Below are positions 1-11,246 of a stretch of DNA of 64,000 nucleotides, piece by piece; the first letter of the stretch is position 1, and the number at the start of each line of letters is the position of its first letter. The DNA is taken from assembly GCA_904063045.1 (NCBI GenBank), contig CAJFCJ010000009.1, positions 972,942-1,036,941 on the forward strand, read 5' to 3'. The translations under genes were made by a program, and so were the position numbers. A model generated the notes under the pieces. That model saw only the letters and a program-made list of their open reading frames with translations, was not told the origin of the DNA and made no database searches. The DNA comes from Dimorphilus gyrociliatus. Lineage: Eukaryota > Annelida > Polychaeta > Dinophilidae.

Positions 1-998
1 ACTTTTTTATCGCCTCTTCTATCAAGTTCATGGCTTCGTCCAACTTTTTTGATCCTTCCTTGGCTTCCATTGTTTGAACTGCCATAACATATAACGGTGG
101 AGCAATAAGATTAATCTGAAATAAGTGCTGTTTAAGCTAGTGTTCTAAATTCAAGCCTTCTTTCTCACCTTCAAAGGAAAGTCATCTGTACACATGTTTA
201 AACCCTCTTTTAATGCGGCTTTCACAGCGTCGATACCCTCATATCCGTAGCAGGCAACCTCTATATCGGCTCTTAGTTTAGTAGCTTGAGGCGTTAGACG
301 TCTTTGGATAATAGTCAGTAGTTCAGATTTCGTTTTTTCATCAACTTCACATTCATCTAAAATAGAAGGACTTGATACCGCTAATTTGAAAGCTTCATAT
401 GCAGCTCCAGGCTTTCCATATTTTTTGTCGAACATCCAGGCAGTTTTAGTATAAAGTTCTTCTAATTGACTATTAGAAGAATATTGTAAGTGTTCTGCAA
501 CCTGACGTAATATTCTGCAATTCAAAATTTTATTGAGTATTATTTATTAAAGACAATGTCTCACTTACCCATTGACACATTTAGCTTTAGCAAACTTATC
601 TTCACAGCTTTGTATGTCTTCCGGTGAAACTCTCCTTTTTGATAAATCAATATAACCCTTATCTTTATCTACTCTGAGGACAATGACACATTCCGATCGG
701 CCGATTCTGATCAATTTATTAATAGATCGAATTCTTCTTCTTGACAATTCACTCAACAATATCATACCTATTATAAGTTAGCTCTTTAGAAAATGATAGA
801 AACTAACAAACTTGTACCTTCAATATTATTGTACTCCAAGAGATTTACATAGGCCCCCATCTCTGCCACTTGTCGAACATTAACCATAATAACATCGTCG
901 ACCTAAGAAATAAATTCAATCAAAGACTGCAACGAAAAATAATACCTGGTACTTACTTCAGGAAATCTTTGTTCGTAAAATCTACACGCAAACGGCAT
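1..998 (-). CDS. EIF2S1: Translation initiation factor eIF2 alpha subunit, 3' end outside window
   Basis: This is the alpha subunit of the eIF2 GTPase complex, which delivers initiator tRNA to the 40S ribosome; phosphorylation of its N-terminal serine by stress kinases slows translation. Exons read as 998-957, 902-818, 767-569, 514-169 and 115 to beyond base 1, all with GT/AG borders. The N-terminal S1 domain (VDDVIMVNV) is followed by the phosphorylation loop [10 protein letters not shown], which retains the regulated serine. The helical domain ([20 protein letters not shown]) and the start of the C-terminal domain (LIAPPLYVM) follow. The acidic C-terminus lies off the window. It is divergent from SLU7. 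Identity is very secure from near-identity to animal eIF2 alpha over the regulatory loop. Confidence 0.96.
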
Positions 999-1405
999 CT
1001 TTGATATAACTGTATTGAGAAAAATGAGACAATTTTAGTATCTAAATAACAATTATACCATATGCAACATCATGCAATTTCAAATAAAAAGAACTCAATT
1101 AAAATAGATGATATATAGCAATATTTGTTTAACTACAGCAAGTTGCTAGAATTCATCAAATGATAATCATTAAGCTCATATGTTGAATACGGTTGTGTAT
1201 GATATTTCACAAGCATATCATGAAAAAAACATGTGAAAACCTTTTTCAGTCGGTTCACGAGGAAATCAACGGAAACGGAATAGTATCAATGCAAGAATGG
1301 TTGGACGGGAACCATACCTCTAAAAAATCGAATACTTCTCTTTCCGGAAGCAGTATATTATAAACAAGTTGAACGATCTCCCAACGTTCACTTGATTTGA
1401 TAAAT
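999..1405. promoter_or_regulatory. Shared upstream region of eIF2 alpha and SLU7
   Basis: This 407-base gap separates two divergently transcribed housekeeping genes and must hold both transcription starts. It is AT-rich. No TATA box or repeat could be assigned with confidence. Confidence 0.5.
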
Positions 1406-3547
1406 ATGAGTTTTACTCCTAATTTGCCACCAACTATTTTGGCCCAAATGGCCAAAAAAGAGGAGGATGAGGATGGTGAGGCTGAACAAGGTAAAAAGAA
1501 GAGTAGAGAGGAATACAAAAAACTAAAAGAGTTAGAAGAAGCAAGAAAAGCTGGAACTGCACCGGCTATGAAAGATGAAGAAGGAAAGTAAGTTATAGTA
1601 CTATATAATCGAGATTTACTTTATTCATAGTATATACGATCATTTTCTTTTAGGGATATCAATCCTCATATTCCTCAATATATTATGCAAGCACCTTGGT
1701 ATTTTGGCTCAACAACACCAACTCTTAAACATCAACGTGGAAAGGAAGAATCTGAATCAAGATATAGTGCAATTAGTGAGTGGTACAAAAAAGGTGTAAG
1801 AAAGGTAAGTTGAAACAATAATTTTGAAAATATTTAGAGTATAGACGTTAATAATTCTTTAGGGTGCTGTGGCAACAAAATATAGAAAGGGAGCTTGTGC
1901 AAATTGTGGTGCCATGTCTCACAAAAAAAAGGATTGCTTAGAAAGACCGCGTAAAATTGGTGCAAAATTTACATCTGATGATATTGCTCCTGACGAATTT
2001 TCTCAACCAAATTTGAAACTAGACTATGAAGGAAAAAGAGACAGGTGGAATGGCTATGATCCTCTGATGCACAAAAAAGTCATCGAAGACTTTGCAGCTC
2101 TTGAAGAAGCGAAAAAACAGATAAAGGAGCAGAATTTCGATGAAGAAGCTGAAAAAAAGGATGCTGAAGAAGATGCTGATCAAGACGAGGATAAATATGC
2201 TGATGACATGGACATGCCTGGGCAAAAATTTGAAACTAAGCAAAGAATTACTGTGAGAAATTTACGTATCAGAGAAGACACAGCAAAAGTATATTTTAAT
2301 ATGATTTAATCCTTAGACAAAACTAAACTTTATGTTTATCACAGTACCTTTTTAATTTGGATGTGAACTCTGCTTATTATGATCCAAAAACTCGCTCTAT
2401 GCGTGGAAATCCCTTAAAAGAAACAGGCAAGGAGGGCACAATTCCTTTTGCAGGGGATAATTTTGTACGATGGTCTGGAGATGCTCAAAAAATGGCTGAA
2501 CGTCAAATGTTCGCTTGGGAAGCATATGAAAAAGGAACCGATGTTAATCTGCAAGCAGATCCTACGAAATTGGAGATGTTGAATAGAGAATATAAAAGAA
2601 AGAAGGAAGAATTTCAGGGAAATAAGCAACAATCAATATTGGAAAAGTATGGTGGAGAGGAGCATCTAAATGCTCCTCAAAAGGAATTATTGTTAGCTCA
2701 AACTGAACATTATGTAGAGTATTCTAAGAAAGGAGAATTAATCAAGGGTGAGGAAAAGCCTAAGGCTAAAAGTAGATATGCCGAGGATATTTATGAAAAT
2801 AATCACACCGTATGTATATTCACATTTATATAACTTTAACACATTTTTATATTATTTTATTTGAATATTGTAGTCAATATGGGGGTCATTCTGGAAAAAT
2901 GGAGGTTGGGGATACGCCTGTTGTAATTCGCAATTTCGTCAAGGTTATTGTACGGGTAATGCAGGAAAAGAGGCTAATGAAGCAGCAATTAAATTGTTGG
3001 CTATTCAGGAAAAACAGATGGAGGAGGTTTGTTGACAGAAATATCTTTAAGAGACACGTTATTCCAAGCATTTATTATTTATTAGCAATCGCTGAAGAAA
3101 GTTGAAGAAAAGAGTAAACCAGAGGCTAAGGCATCAAAGAAAAAACAAACCAAGAAACAACAAAAGAAAAAGAATAGGCGTTCATCATCATCATCATCAT
3201 CATCATCTTCTTCATCATCATCGTCATCATCGTCGTCGAGTGATAGCTCTGCCGATGAGAGCGAAGGGGAAGACATTAGAAAAGAAAAGCGTATTCAAGA
3301 GGTCAGTATTTAAAATACAATATACTACAAGCTAAAAACATCAAATGTAACTTTGTTTATCAAACAGCTTATAAAGAGAGAAGAAAAACGTCAGAGAGAA
3401 GTTGATAGCTTGTTAAAAATGGACGAGAGAAAGAGACCCTACAACTCTATGTACGAAGCTCATGAACCGACCGAAGAAGAGATGGAAGCCTACCGCCGCA
3501 AAAGACTACGAGATGATGATCCTATGGCTAAATTTCTAAATAAGTAA
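1406..3547 (+). CDS. SLU7: Pre-mRNA splicing factor SLU7
   Basis: SLU7 is a second-step spliceosome factor that helps select the 3' splice site. Seven exons were read: 1406-1587, 1654-1804, 1863-2288, 2345-2809, 2874-3026, 3086-3301 and 3368-3547. The CCHC zinc knuckle [14 protein letters not shown] lies near residue 120. The conserved core follows ([59 protein letters not shown]). A lysine-rich stretch and a run of about 20 serines precede the conserved C-terminal block [10 protein letters not shown]...EEEMEAYR. The start is the first in-frame ATG; the alignment gives no support for an earlier one. The serine run differs from the vertebrate lysine-rich linker at this place. Confidence 0.96.
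3182..3243 (+). repeat. TCA/TCG/TCT serine-codon repeat inside SLU7
   Basis: About 20 consecutive serine codons, mostly TCA with some TCG and TCT, make a near-perfect trinucleotide repeat in the coding sequence. It lies in the low-complexity linker before the conserved C-terminus and is likely length-variable. Confidence 0.85.
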
Positions 3548-3793
3548 TCCATTGTACTAAACGTCATTCAAATTCTATTAGAGAACTCTCTTGATTGTAC
3601 GATGAATGTCAAATTTTTACTTTGGAACTGAAATCTATTGTAGGTGATGCATTATGGCAAAGAGTTATTAAAAGAAGAAATTTTTAAAAACTTGTTGCTT
3701 TAAAATTTGACTGTTTAAAAGTGTATATAATGGTGTAAATAATACAGCACTTAAACATGGTTATGTTTAACATTTGTTCGGATGAAAAAGAAA

Positions 3794-5556
3794 TTATTGA
3801 ATTACGTCTAAATGTATCTCATCACCGTCTAGTAAATCAAATCTACTCATTGGTAATGAATCAGTTTTTGAGCTTAATTCCTCTAACTCTACCTGACCAT
3901 TCGTACTTTTAACAGCATGAAACATTCGAACTCGCCTTGAAATATAATATTAAAATTAAGCGCAAGTTGACATTTGATAATTGGACTTACTTAATTGGAA
4001 CGTTAAGAATATTGTTCGAGACATAAATTCTGAGCTTACCAAGGGGTTTAGCTACAGAAAATGAACTTGTATGCTTAAGTTTTCCACCACAAAAGAACTT
4101 TAAATTAGCGTTTGTGCAGTAATTCTTTTTTAGATCCACCACATCTTTCTCTTTTGGAGGCTGTTCTCCTTAAAAATGAGAAATTGAAATATTATTAAGT
4201 ATAGAACAGCTAAAGTTTCAATTATAGTACACAAACCATATACTTTCAATAATTCGAAATAACGATTTGGTTTTACAGATTTATCATAAAAATATGAAAG
4301 AAAATACAATTCAGCATTTTTTCTTTCTTCTGAAGAGATAGTGCTACGATTTAGAGTATCAATATTTGGTATCCTTTTAGGGAATAATTAGAATATTCAA
4401 CAACATAAAAATCTTTGTTAAAGTAAATTACATTGCTATAAGAAGATTTCTCTGACATTGTTCTGTCATCTCGTCAAGTATTGGGTTATTCTAATTTAAC
4501 AATTAAACAATAAAATTTATATCATAATCATATAATATTAACTTACTTTAAATGCTATCCTCCGTAGAGCTGGATAATATTGTAATCCTTCAAGATCTTC
4601 CCAATTTGCAATGGCTAATGAATTTAGGTTTATAGATTCAAGAAAATTGAATTTCTTTCTTTCTTCTTTTTGATTTTGCTCATCTTGTGCATCTTCAAGC
4701 CAGACGACGGACGTAATTGGATTGTTTGAGATCAGTAAAAAATCTATCTGGAGGTTGTTCAATTTCCAAACTTCTTTCCAGCTGCAAAAGTTAGCGTTCG
4801 TGACAATGGTTCATCTTAATGTGAAGGAAGATATCTCACTCAGAAATTGAATTATCATACAACCAGAGAGTTTTAAGACAGGAAGTATTTTTTTCGTCTA
4901 GACTACTTAAAGTAGAATAACCTAGAAGGAATAGAAATAATAACTATTTAATATAAGTAAATAAGTATGAGAGAACCATTTGAGCATAAATGTAGTTCTG
5001 CCAGCGATGGAAAGAATTCAAAAAGTAATGAAACTTTATCCCAATTAAACTTAGTTCGATTCAAAGCTAATGATGTTAAGTTCTTATATTGCAACAGTTG
5101 CTCGTCTTTTCGCTCAAGCTAATTAAGGAAGAATTAATTATGCATTGTGCAATTTGAGTGATAAGAACAGAATACTTTACCTTAGCCTCTTCAAGAGGAT
5201 TTCCACTAAGATTCAAAAACTCAAGCTTTGGCAATTGTTCCAACATATCGAAGATTTGTGACCACTCCGATAATTGGTTTTCAGACAAATCCATGCTTTG
5301 AACATTGGGACACAGACTAAGCAGGTCCAGAGAATCCTTATAAATTGTACATATACTTTTGGAATGAAGACCCTAAAATATATGCATTTTAAACATTAGC
5401 AAGTCCATTTCTAAAGATACCTACGATTGTAGTTAATTTGGGTAATTTAGCTTCATTTCTCTCGTCTACTTTGGGATAAGTTACAAACTGTACCAAGTTA
5501 GATTCGTAGTCATCGCAATATCTTTCGTTTATTGCTTCTACTAAAGTTCTGGACAT
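3794..5556 (-). CDS. TBCEL: Tubulin-folding cofactor E-like protein
   Basis: TBCEL acts on tubulin dimers and microtubule stability. Nine exons were read: 5556-5425, 5372-5181, 5118-4977, 4921-4840, 4781-4547, 4490-4432, 4373-4237, 4168-3991 and 3935-3794. Leucine-rich repeats dominate the middle (SMDLSENQLSEW, LEFLNLSGNPLEEAK, LTSLALNRTKFNWDKV, LWLYDNSISDW, FLLISNNPIT). They are followed by the LRR-cap-like block NRSTISSEERKNAELYFLSY, also seen in human TBCEL, and a C-terminal ubiquitin-like segment ending DLLDGDEIHLDV. There is no N-terminal CAP-Gly domain, which separates it from TBCE. The predicted start falls where the human protein reads FMQVLCEKYSPE. It is convergent with SLU7. Confidence 0.88.
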
Positions 5557-6234
5557 TACTTCTTCCTCAAACTTTCCTGTCTAGATTAGTCTGGTAGGAA
5601 TTCTGTTAGGAATTTTTCTTTTAATATGAAATGATGAATCATTTTGTAGACTTTTGCAATATCTCAATTTCGCAATCATTCTCATTTATGTAGAAACTAA
5701 ATTAATTCTGGTAAATATTTCATCCAGCACCTTGTAAAATCAAGTAGATATTGCGAAAAATATTACTGTAAACCTATTTTGATGAATAATTGGAGTACAT
5801 TTCTAAGAAGTTTAGATATAGTGTAGGTTTAAACTTTAAAGGAATTTGCAAAGTTGAAATAAGATTTTCTTTATTATATAAAGTCGTTTTAAAAAAGTAC
5901 ATTAAAATTCTCACTAAGCAGTTTTATTGGCATATGAGCCCAAATTTAGGATTTTCTTCATTTGTTTCATGGATCCTACAATTAACTAATTGTTAAGTAG
6001 TTTATAATTTTATAGTCTAGCAGAAAATAATTCTTAAATGTTTTCAATTTTTCTTGTTGATTTCGTATGAATCTAAAATATTTTTTAAAGAATTTGCTTA
6101 AATTTACCTATAATTAATATACTTTATTTCGGCATTATTCGTTAGTCATGTTTTAATTCCTGAGTCAAGTTTAGACATACCGACGCCATTTTGGAATTCT
6201 TCCGGCTAGAAAACGTGATTTCTGAAAATTGAAA
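5557..6234. other. Intergenic region upstream of TBCEL and CCT7
   Basis: This 678-base AT-rich gap lies between two divergent genes. A YY1/CTCF-like core CGCCATTTT sits at 6184-6192, about 50 bases before the CCT7 start codon. An open frame at 5790-5996 has no recognisable features and is treated as chance. Confidence 0.5.
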
Positions 6235-8140
6235 ATGGTAAGATTCTTGTTCTTTTATAACTTGATTTCGTATTTAACGTAGACGTGATATTTAATCGTG
6301 TAGTGAAAATAGTATACATGATTAAAAACTGAATTTAAATGACTAGCAACTAAAATTAATCTTTTATAGCAAGCGCCAATCATTCTTCTAAAAGAAGGCA
6401 CAGACACCTCTCAGGGTTCGCCTCAACTAATAAGCAACATTAATGCCTGTCAAGCTGTTGTTGATGCTATTCGAACGACACTCGGTCCTAGAGGGATGGA
6501 CAAGTTGATTGTTAGCGGAAAGGTAATGGCTGTTTATTTGTTTCTAACGACATGGTAACAAATAACACGTTATATCTTTGTATGAACAGGGGAGTGCCAC
6601 TATCTCTAACGATGGAGCCACTATTTTAAAACAACTTGATATTGTACACCCCGCCGCCAAGACCCTTGTTGATATTGCAAAGTCACAGGATGCTGAAGTC
6701 GGTGATGGAACTACAACTGTTACTCTTCTAGCTGGAGAGTTTCTAAAGCAAGCGAAACCATTTATTGAAGAAAATGTTCATCCTCAAATCATAATTAAAG
6801 CTTTTAGGAAAGCTACTCAAATGGTATGTAATTTTATTCTTTTGAAAAGTTGAATAGATAAGTTAATATAAAAATTTCTTCATACATAGGTTTTAACCAG
6901 AATCAACGAAATAGCTGTTCAAATTCAAAAGGACGATTCTCAAGCTCATAGTGCTCTCTTAGAGAAATGTGCATCAACAGCTCTTAGCTCGAAACTTGTG
7001 GCTCGTCAAAAGGACTTTTTCGCTAAGATGATTGTGGATGCCGTTACCTGTTTGGATGAGTTACTTCCTTTGAACATGATTGGTATGAAAAAGGTTCAGG
7101 GAGGAGCCCTTGAAGATTCCATGCTTGTTGAGGGTGTAGCTTTTAAGAAAACCTTTTCGTATGCTGGTTTTGAAATGCAACCAAAAAAATATAAAAATCC
7201 AAAAATAGTTCTTCTAAATGTAGAATTGGAACTTAAAGCTGAAAAGGATAATGCAGAGGTCAGAGTTGATAATGTAGAAGAATATCAAGCAGTGGTAGAC
7301 GCAGAATGGAAAATTTTGTATGATAAATTAGATGCTATACACCAGAGCGGCGCAAAAGTTGTTCTGTCAAAACTCCCTATTGGAGATGTAGCCACCCAGT
7401 ATTTCGCTGATCGTGACATGTTCTGCGCTGGTAGAGTTGTTGACGAAGATCTTAAGAGAACCATGAAGGCCTGTGGTGGTGCTATTCAAACTACAACTAG
7501 CAGTCTGACTGATGATATTATCGGAACTTGCGAAGTTTTTGAAGAAATCCAAATTGGAGGAGAGCGATACAATGTCTTTAAGGGATGCACCCAAGCTAAG
7601 ACTTGCACAATTATCATGAGAGGAGGAGCTGAGCAATTTATTGAAGAGACGGAAAGGTCACTACACGATGCCATCATGATTGTTAGAAGAGCAATGAAAA
7701 ATGACTCTGTTGTAGCTGGAGGTGGAGCCATAGAAATGGAATTGTCTAAATATTTAAGAGAATACAGCAGAACAATTGCTGGTAAAGAACAACTTCTAAT
7801 CAGTGCTATGGCAAAAGCATTCGAGATTATTCCTAGACAATTATGCGACAACGCTGGTTTTGATGCAACAAATATTTTGAACAAGCTTCGTCAGAAACAC
7901 GCACAAGATGGCAAATGGTATGGTGTTGATGTTAATAAGGAAGATATCTCGGATAATTTTGAAAACTGCGTTTGGGAGCCGGCTTTAGTTAAGATAAATG
8001 CTATCACAGCTGCATCGGAAGCATGTTGTCTCATCTTGTCTGTAGATGAAACCATAAAGAATCCAAAATCGGGTCAGGAAGGCGATAATCGCCCTGTCCG
8101 CGGAATGGGAAGAGGACGTGGAAGACCCATGGGAATGTAA
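6235..8140 (+). CDS. CCT7: Chaperonin TRiC/CCT subunit eta
   Basis: CCT7 is one of eight subunits of the cytosolic chaperonin ring that folds actin, tubulin and many WD-repeat proteins. The first coding exon is the ATG alone (6235-6237), followed by 6370-6522, 6590-6823 and a long last exon 6890-8140. Group II chaperonin signatures are clear: [37 protein letters not shown] and near the end [16 protein letters not shown]. The protein ends in a glycine-arginine tail ([12 protein letters not shown]). It is tail to tail with the coiled-coil gene at 8286-8732. Identity is secure from near-continuous agreement with animal CCT7. Confidence 0.97.
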
Positions 8141-8285
8141 ACACATAAACTTTTTGCTTTTTTGAAGTTTAATAATAATACATTTTTGATAGGTGAATCG
8201 AAAAATAAATATATATTCATTTTCCCATCGATATCCGCAAAAAACCCTTTTCGTTTTTATTTTTGACAAATGAAATACATTAAAT

Positions 8286-8732
8286 TTAAGACTTTGCGTG
8301 TTTGTCAAGGTTGTATGTCTTATCTAGAAGCATCTCAACAGTTACACCCTTAGGTAGAATATCCTTTAGCACCTCATCAAAGTTTAACAACTGTTGACGA
8401 TTGGTAGAGCCATCTCGCTGAGATTTACCAACATCCACCAAAGCCTTTAAGCCCTCATTCTCCACCTGTACATCGATATTTCTTGCGCGTAAACTCTTAC
8501 TCTCTTTTTGTAGAGTAAGCAACTCTCGATTGTAAGCTTCAAGCAATAATTCAGCCTTTAATACTTCATTTTTTCGAATAGCTAATAGGCTTTTTGAGTT
8601 TTCTAGTTGAGACTTTAAAGTTTCTAATTTTATTTGAACTTCATATAACTCCCTTTCAAGTCTACTTGTTTCGTTATCTTCTGCATCTCGATAAAGATGA
8701 GTTTGAATTGGGTGATCGTGTTTCGAAAACAT
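8286..8732 (-). CDS. Small single-exon coiled-coil protein, 148 aa, family not recognised
   Basis: This uninterrupted 148-codon frame begins MFSKHDHPIQTHLYR. From about residue 22 to 95 it is a strong heptad-rich coiled coil (LERELYEVQIKLETLKSQLE, and onward to LRARNIDVQVENEGLKALV). A short non-coil tail (DEVLKDILPKGVTVEMLLD) looks like a folded helix pair. No signal peptide or membrane span is seen. It lies 145 bases from the convergent CCT7 gene. A centrosomal, ciliary or trafficking role would be typical for such proteins, but nothing in the sequence decides this. Confidence 0.65.
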   Translation of the reverse strand: MFSKHDHPIQTHLYRDAEDNETSRLERELYEVQIKLETLKSQLENSKSLLAIRKNEVLKAELLLEAYNRELLTLQKESKSLRARNIDVQVENEGLKALVDVGKSQRDGSTNRQQLLNFDEVLKDILPKGVTVEMLLDKTYNLDKHAKS

Positions 8733-9055
8733 GACTTAATTACAATAAAGAAATAAATAAATAGCTCTATATACAAATTTTGATCTTATTAATTAGATTA
8801 TTTTCAAATTTGAAAACTTTTAAGACATCAAATACGATTTTTCTTCAAATGTTTGTCAAACATGTTAACTTGAACTTATAGTTTTATATAACATCTAAAT
8901 AGATGTAAAAAATATAAATTAGAAAAATTTCACCAGATAGAACTTGTATTTTTGATAAGCTAGATAAACTTATCTTTGCTTATTGACTAATATGATGAGG
9001 AATGTAAACAAAATGTAAAATAGCAATGTGTACCACAACACTAAGAAACACATTG
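8733..9055. other. AT-rich intergenic region
   Basis: About 320 bases upstream of the small coiled-coil gene and downstream of the membrane-protein gene. No gene, RNA or repeat was recognised. Confidence 0.5.
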
Positions 9056-9416
9056 TCATTTATTTTTAACGGCTATTACAATAGTTAGCCAGAGGGATGA
9101 ATAACCTACTACGATTATAGCAGCGAACACTAATAATAATGTCATTTTCCAATGTAATCTACAACAGCTTTTACCTTGGTTGATGAATCGATCACTTTCT
9201 TGAATATTTTCTGTTGTGTTAGGATTGTCTATATTAGGTTCATCATTTTTAAAGATAAGTAAATTATCGTTGACAGACTCTGAAGGCTCGGGAATATCTA
9301 ATAATCTTTCCGTAGTATCAGCTTCTGTTTAGATTTTTGTTTCGTCAGGTAAATCTATAGTATAACTTTTCGAAAATTAACTCACCAAAAGAGACACTGG
9401 AACGTTTTGAAGACAT
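9056..9416 (-). CDS. Small C-terminal single-pass membrane protein, 99 aa
   Basis: Two exons, 9416-9386 and 9324-9056, join through a consensus GTGAGT donor and an AG acceptor into a 99-codon frame starting MSSKRSSVSF. The N-terminal two thirds is acidic and hydrophilic (LDIPEPSESVNDN, NIDNPNTTENIQE). A CC pair precedes one hydrophobic stretch (MTLLLVFAAIIVVGY onward to IVIAV), and the protein ends KNK. This is the layout of a tail-anchored or small integral membrane protein with a cytosolic N-terminus and possible palmitoylation at the cysteine pair. No family was recognised. It is supported by splice sites, frame and composition only. Confidence 0.55.
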
Positions 9417-9872
9417 TTTAACGTTTTTAATGTACCTCTTATATCGTTTAAATAACAATGATACTCATATTAAAAAATTATAGGTATAAAATTCACGTCA
9501 TCATGAAGACACTTGTATTATTTGGCCGAAATTGATGGTAATATTATTTAAAGTTGAATGCAAAACACCCACCTTTGCAACCGGGAAGCAATAACTGGTT
9601 ATAAAGAAAACTGGTTACGAATTCCATTATAATTAGTTAGATTATTAGTTGTGTTTAAATTAATCAACTGGTCATTTATCACTTTTATAGAACTACTTAG
9701 TAGAATAATTAAAATATAATTAATTACGAAACATTTTCACATCAATTTATTAGCTGAAGTAATAAAACAATAGCGATAGATGATTCTAAACCATCAATTT
9801 TTTGCAAAAGAATAAAAAAATAGGTGACTAAAGTAATGATTTTTAATATACATATAGAATAACAAATACTTA
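9417..9872. other. AT-rich intergenic region
   Basis: This 456-base gap lies between two genes on the minus strand. It must contain the promoter of the 99-aa membrane protein and the 3' end of the BRCC36 transcript. No repeat or RNA gene was recognised. Confidence 0.5.
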
Positions 9873-10959
9873 TTATTTCTTATAGCTATTTTTGTGACGA
9901 TTGAGTAATTCCCGTAACTCTATCTCTCTTCTTTTTCCATTTTCCAATCGAGATTTGAGAACCTATCAAGAGAAAATAATTAAAGATGGTTTTAAAGAGT
10001 CTAAAAGCTTTATTTACTTGTAAAATTGGTGCTCCAACAATCTGCATCTGTTTCATAAGGGCTGATGAAAATTCATTTGTTAAAATTATAGCGTTTGATG
10101 GATCTGATATGTTTGACATAGAATTATCGAACATTTCTCTTTCTTCTCTATTTAAAGTATCGTATAAGTCAATTAGTAATTTTCCTGATTCACCATGTTT
10201 TGTTTCAAGTGAGTTTGGTTCTATTTCTATTGGTATTTCTACATGTCTTAACCTGTTTTTTATTTTTTGAAGAATAGCTTGGTTTTAAAAATAATAGGCC
10301 GTATGAAAAGTCACATCTTACCTGTTGTGGCCTTCTTCTTCGCTTCTAAAGCATATTAATTGCGTTTTCTGAAGCTAATAAAAAAAGTGAGACTAGTATG
10401 ATTAAGATATACTGTTTTCGACAAAATACTTTGGTTGACGAGTCTTCATTGAAGACACTGAAGATAAGACCAACGAATGCTCTATCAAGAGCTTGATAAT
10501 TAGCTTGAGTTCTTATATCTAATAAGGGATAAGTTAAAAGATACTGGTTTGAAATAGAAATTGTGAGATACAAACCTACATGAGAAGGCCAAACAGTTAT
10601 ATGAGGATGGGAGTGGTACCAACCAACAACTCTAATAGGTTTTTTCGTTTCTTCGGCTATCCTTTCTGCTTTTGCTCTGGCTTCTAGCTGCTGTTCAGGA
10701 GAGATTTCCACCCTATCAGGCCTCTTATCAGACCTTATTAAAACGCTTATTGATGTTATTCTTGTCTCTTCATTAATTTCATCTACCTTTTAGTTGAAAA
10801 TGATTGATTTATGTACATTTCTAAAAATTAATAATAACTAACCTCTCCCAGACACAGACCCATCACTTCCTCTGATTCATTAGAAAATGCGTGGGCAAGA
10901 CAAGAATAATACACATCAGAGTTGATTATTACTTTTTTTGTAACATTATAATTATTCAT
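9873..10959 (-). CDS. BRCC3: Lys-63-specific deubiquitinase BRCC36
   Basis: BRCC36 is the JAMM/MPN+ metalloprotease of the BRCA1-A and BRISC complexes and cleaves K63-linked ubiquitin chains. Six exons were read: 10959-10843, 10786-10576, 10518-10430, 10368-10322, 10252-10018 and 9962-9873. The MPN domain holds EEVMGLCLGE with the catalytic glutamate and the zinc-binding block GWYHSHPHITVWPSHVD split across an intron. RSDKRPDRVEISPEQQLEA and AFVGLIFSVFNED match the family, and the C-terminus is a coiled coil. Exon four (47 bases) was placed by frame and by its match to the family's CF..S motif. The gene is head to head with SNAPC2. Confidence 0.95.
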
Positions 10960-11246
10960 TTTTACAAAGTTTTTAACTGAATGTTCAGAAGCGGAAATAA
11001 AATTTCGTCTGCTATTTATTTTTTACAGAATGACATTGAATTTATATATTTTATATTTATAAATTTTATATTAAATATCTAAAGATGGCTGAATAATTTA
11101 TTAAAGAAATATGTTAAAAGTATATTTTTATTTTTTCTTCGATGAATTTTCGTAAGTTACTATTTCCGGTTCCGGTAAAAGTAAATTTTAAAAGTCTCCT
11201 TTCTAAATTGAGATATCCTGCTTTTTAAATTATATCTCTTAATTAC
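10960..11246. promoter_or_regulatory. Shared upstream region of BRCC36 and SNAPC2-like genes
   Basis: A 287-base AT-rich gap between two divergent start codons that must carry both promoters. No specific site could be assigned. Confidence 0.45.

Noticed and set aside
5790-5996. 68-codon open frame upstream of CCT7
   Set aside because: Low-complexity AT-rich translation without motifs, in a promoter region; no splice partners.
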